Of a DNA stretch of 64,000 bases, positions 63,203 to 64,000 are shown piece by piece. The stretch covers positions 1,651,711 to 1,715,710 of the forward strand of contig NZ_JAQNDO010000001.1 of assembly GCF_028369105.1 (NCBI RefSeq), read 5' to 3'. The position numbers were made by a program, and so were the translations under genes. The stretch comes from Polyangium mundeleinium. Its GTDB lineage: Bacteria; Myxococcota_A; Polyangia; Polyangiales; Polyangiaceae. Under the pieces are notes generated by a model. The model saw only the letters and a list, made by a program, of their open reading frames with translations, had not been told where the DNA came from and did no database searches. The stretch's first letter is position 1; every line of letters starts with the position of its first letter.

Positions 63203-63478
63203 CTACGAGACGTCGCTCGCGTCGCTCGCCCCCGTGGGGCGCGGAGACGGGGCCTTCGCCATGCGCGTTGCGCGTTTTTCGACCTTCGGCGGCGGGACCG
63301 GCTTCTTGCCGAACTGACGCTTGAACGCGAGGACGATGCAGACGACGCCGAGAAGCCCGCAGGCGAGCGCGGCCGCGATCTTCGCCCACTCCGGCGCCTT
63401 GATCCCGTACGCCATGCCGGCGACGTTGAAGAGCGCGAAGCCTCCCATGAGCAAGATCCACGGGTTCGGTTGATTCAT
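63203..63478 (-). CDS. Small two-helix membrane protein
   Basis: A 91-residue protein with two membrane helices (about 7-25 and 33-51), followed by a basic and Pro-rich tail (KKPVPPPKVEKRATRMA). No family. GAGGAA lies upstream of ATG 63478. It lies upstream of the methyltransferase gene, same strand. Confidence 0.6.
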   Translation of the reverse strand: MNQPNPWILLMGGFALFNVAGMAYGIKAPEWAKIAAALACGLLGVVCIVLAFKRQFGKKPVPPPKVEKRATRMAKAPSPRPTGASDASDVS

Positions 63479-63543
63479 GATCGTGGTGCTTCCTCAGGGG
63501 CTCGTCGCAGGCGCCCGAAGGTAAGACCCCCACGCGGGATTGT

Positions 63544-64000
63544 CTATACCTCGACCACGCGGAGGAGGACCTCCTCGGCCTCGGGCGACGCGTCGCCGCG
63601 CGCCGCCTCGGCGAGGATGTGCACGGAGGAGCCGTCCCGCGCGAGGATGTGCGAGCGGCCGTCGAAGTGGCTGTCGAAGATCCGGCCGAGGAGCTGCGCG
63701 GTCACGCCGTAGCGGACGGCACGGAGCGGGGTGCTTTCCATCTGCGACAAGAGGCCCTCGTCGAGCCATTGCTGTTTGCGGGTCGAATGTCCGTCCACTC
63801 CGCCGAAGGTCCACGGCGTCTCCCACGGCCAGAAATTCGCGGCGGGGTGGGCGATCACGCTGCACCCGTGCGCATCGTAATGGGAGAGCAGGGGGCAGAA
63901 GTCGGGCTCGCGGGCTGTGTGCGGGACGGCGAATCCGTCGTAACAGATGAGCGTGCCGACCTGGCCGAACGGCGTGGAGAACGGCATGAGCTCGCCGCGC
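63544..64000 (-). CDS. Nitrilase-fold carbon-nitrogen hydrolase, C-terminal part
   Basis: The gene enters from the right edge; the first in-window residues read RGELMPFSTPFGQVG and the frame stays open. The catalytic Cys is in LICYDGF, and HGCSVIAHPAANFWPWE is a typical later strand of the nitrilase fold. The Glu and Lys of the triad lie outside the window. It may be an amidase or an apolipoprotein N-acyltransferase-like enzyme; membrane helices would decide but are not visible. Confidence 0.68.
   Translation of the reverse strand, partial: RGELMPFSTPFGQVGTLICYDGFAVPHTAREPDFCPLLSHYDAHGCSVIAHPAANFWPWETPWTFGGVDGHSTRKQQWLDEGLLSQMESTPLRAVRYGVTAQLLGRIFDSHFDGRSHILARDGSSVHILAEAARGDASPEAEEVLLRVVEV

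Overview
The window is high-GC DNA from a delta-proteobacterial predator, most probably a Polyangiaceae (Sorangium/Polyangium-type) myxobacterium. This placement is inference from style rather than from a marker gene. The signs are many lipoproteins with Gly-Gly-rich linkers, a RCC1 protein with a MYXO-CTERM-like tail, a Hanks-type kinase, an FHA/sigma-54 activator, AgmX-like domains and lipoprotein toxin cassettes. No rRNA, tRNA, CRISPR array, prophage or biosynthetic megasynthase was seen.

Layout. 1-22 kb is mostly housekeeping and envelope functions: the end of a GH5 hydrolase, a methyltransferase, an S9 peptidase, a class II photolyase, two KGG stress proteins, a YedY-like/PepSY redox pair, a patatin-cupin operon, a sigma-54 activator facing a phospholipase C-family gene, a VIT/vWA protein, an RND-type exporter operon and an AlkA glycosylase. 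22-42 kb holds signalling (GGDEF/EAL, Ser/Thr kinase), secreted lipoproteins, glmS, an MFS transporter, a class C-type serine hydrolase, the RCC1 protein and an AraC regulator. 42.4-50.1 kb is an accessory island. 50.1-64 kb returns to metabolism: two acyl-CoA dehydrogenase pairs around a STAS protein, a GNAT enzyme, a beta-propeller lipoprotein, glyoxalase II, a methyltransferase and a nitrilase-fold enzyme cut by the window edge.

The accessory island is the most interesting part. On the minus strand there is a tandem array with a ~1443-bp period, each unit a lipoprotein with a Cys-rich C-terminus followed by a small helical cytosolic protein. One small gene has an internally duplicated domain and another has lost all but ~33 bp of its lipoprotein partner. 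Next to it is a lipoprotein with a C-terminal restriction-endonuclease-fold nuclease domain, split by a single-base frameshift but followed at once by an intact DUF4304 immunity-type gene. A DUF4265 fragment, an orphan immunity-like gene and an IS630 transposase remnant complete the island. This resembles the SitA/SitI lipoprotein toxin-immunity cassettes that myxobacteria pass between cells by outer-membrane exchange, but the tandem-array family was not recognised from known domains.

Regulation that can be read directly: near-palindromic repeats and a good sigma-54 -24/-12 promoter lie between the activator and the phospholipase-like gene; that phospholipase-like protein lacks the expected metal and catalytic residues. 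Seven genes have a TANNNT box 6-9 nt before the start codon and no convincing Shine-Dalgarno, suggesting leaderless transcripts.
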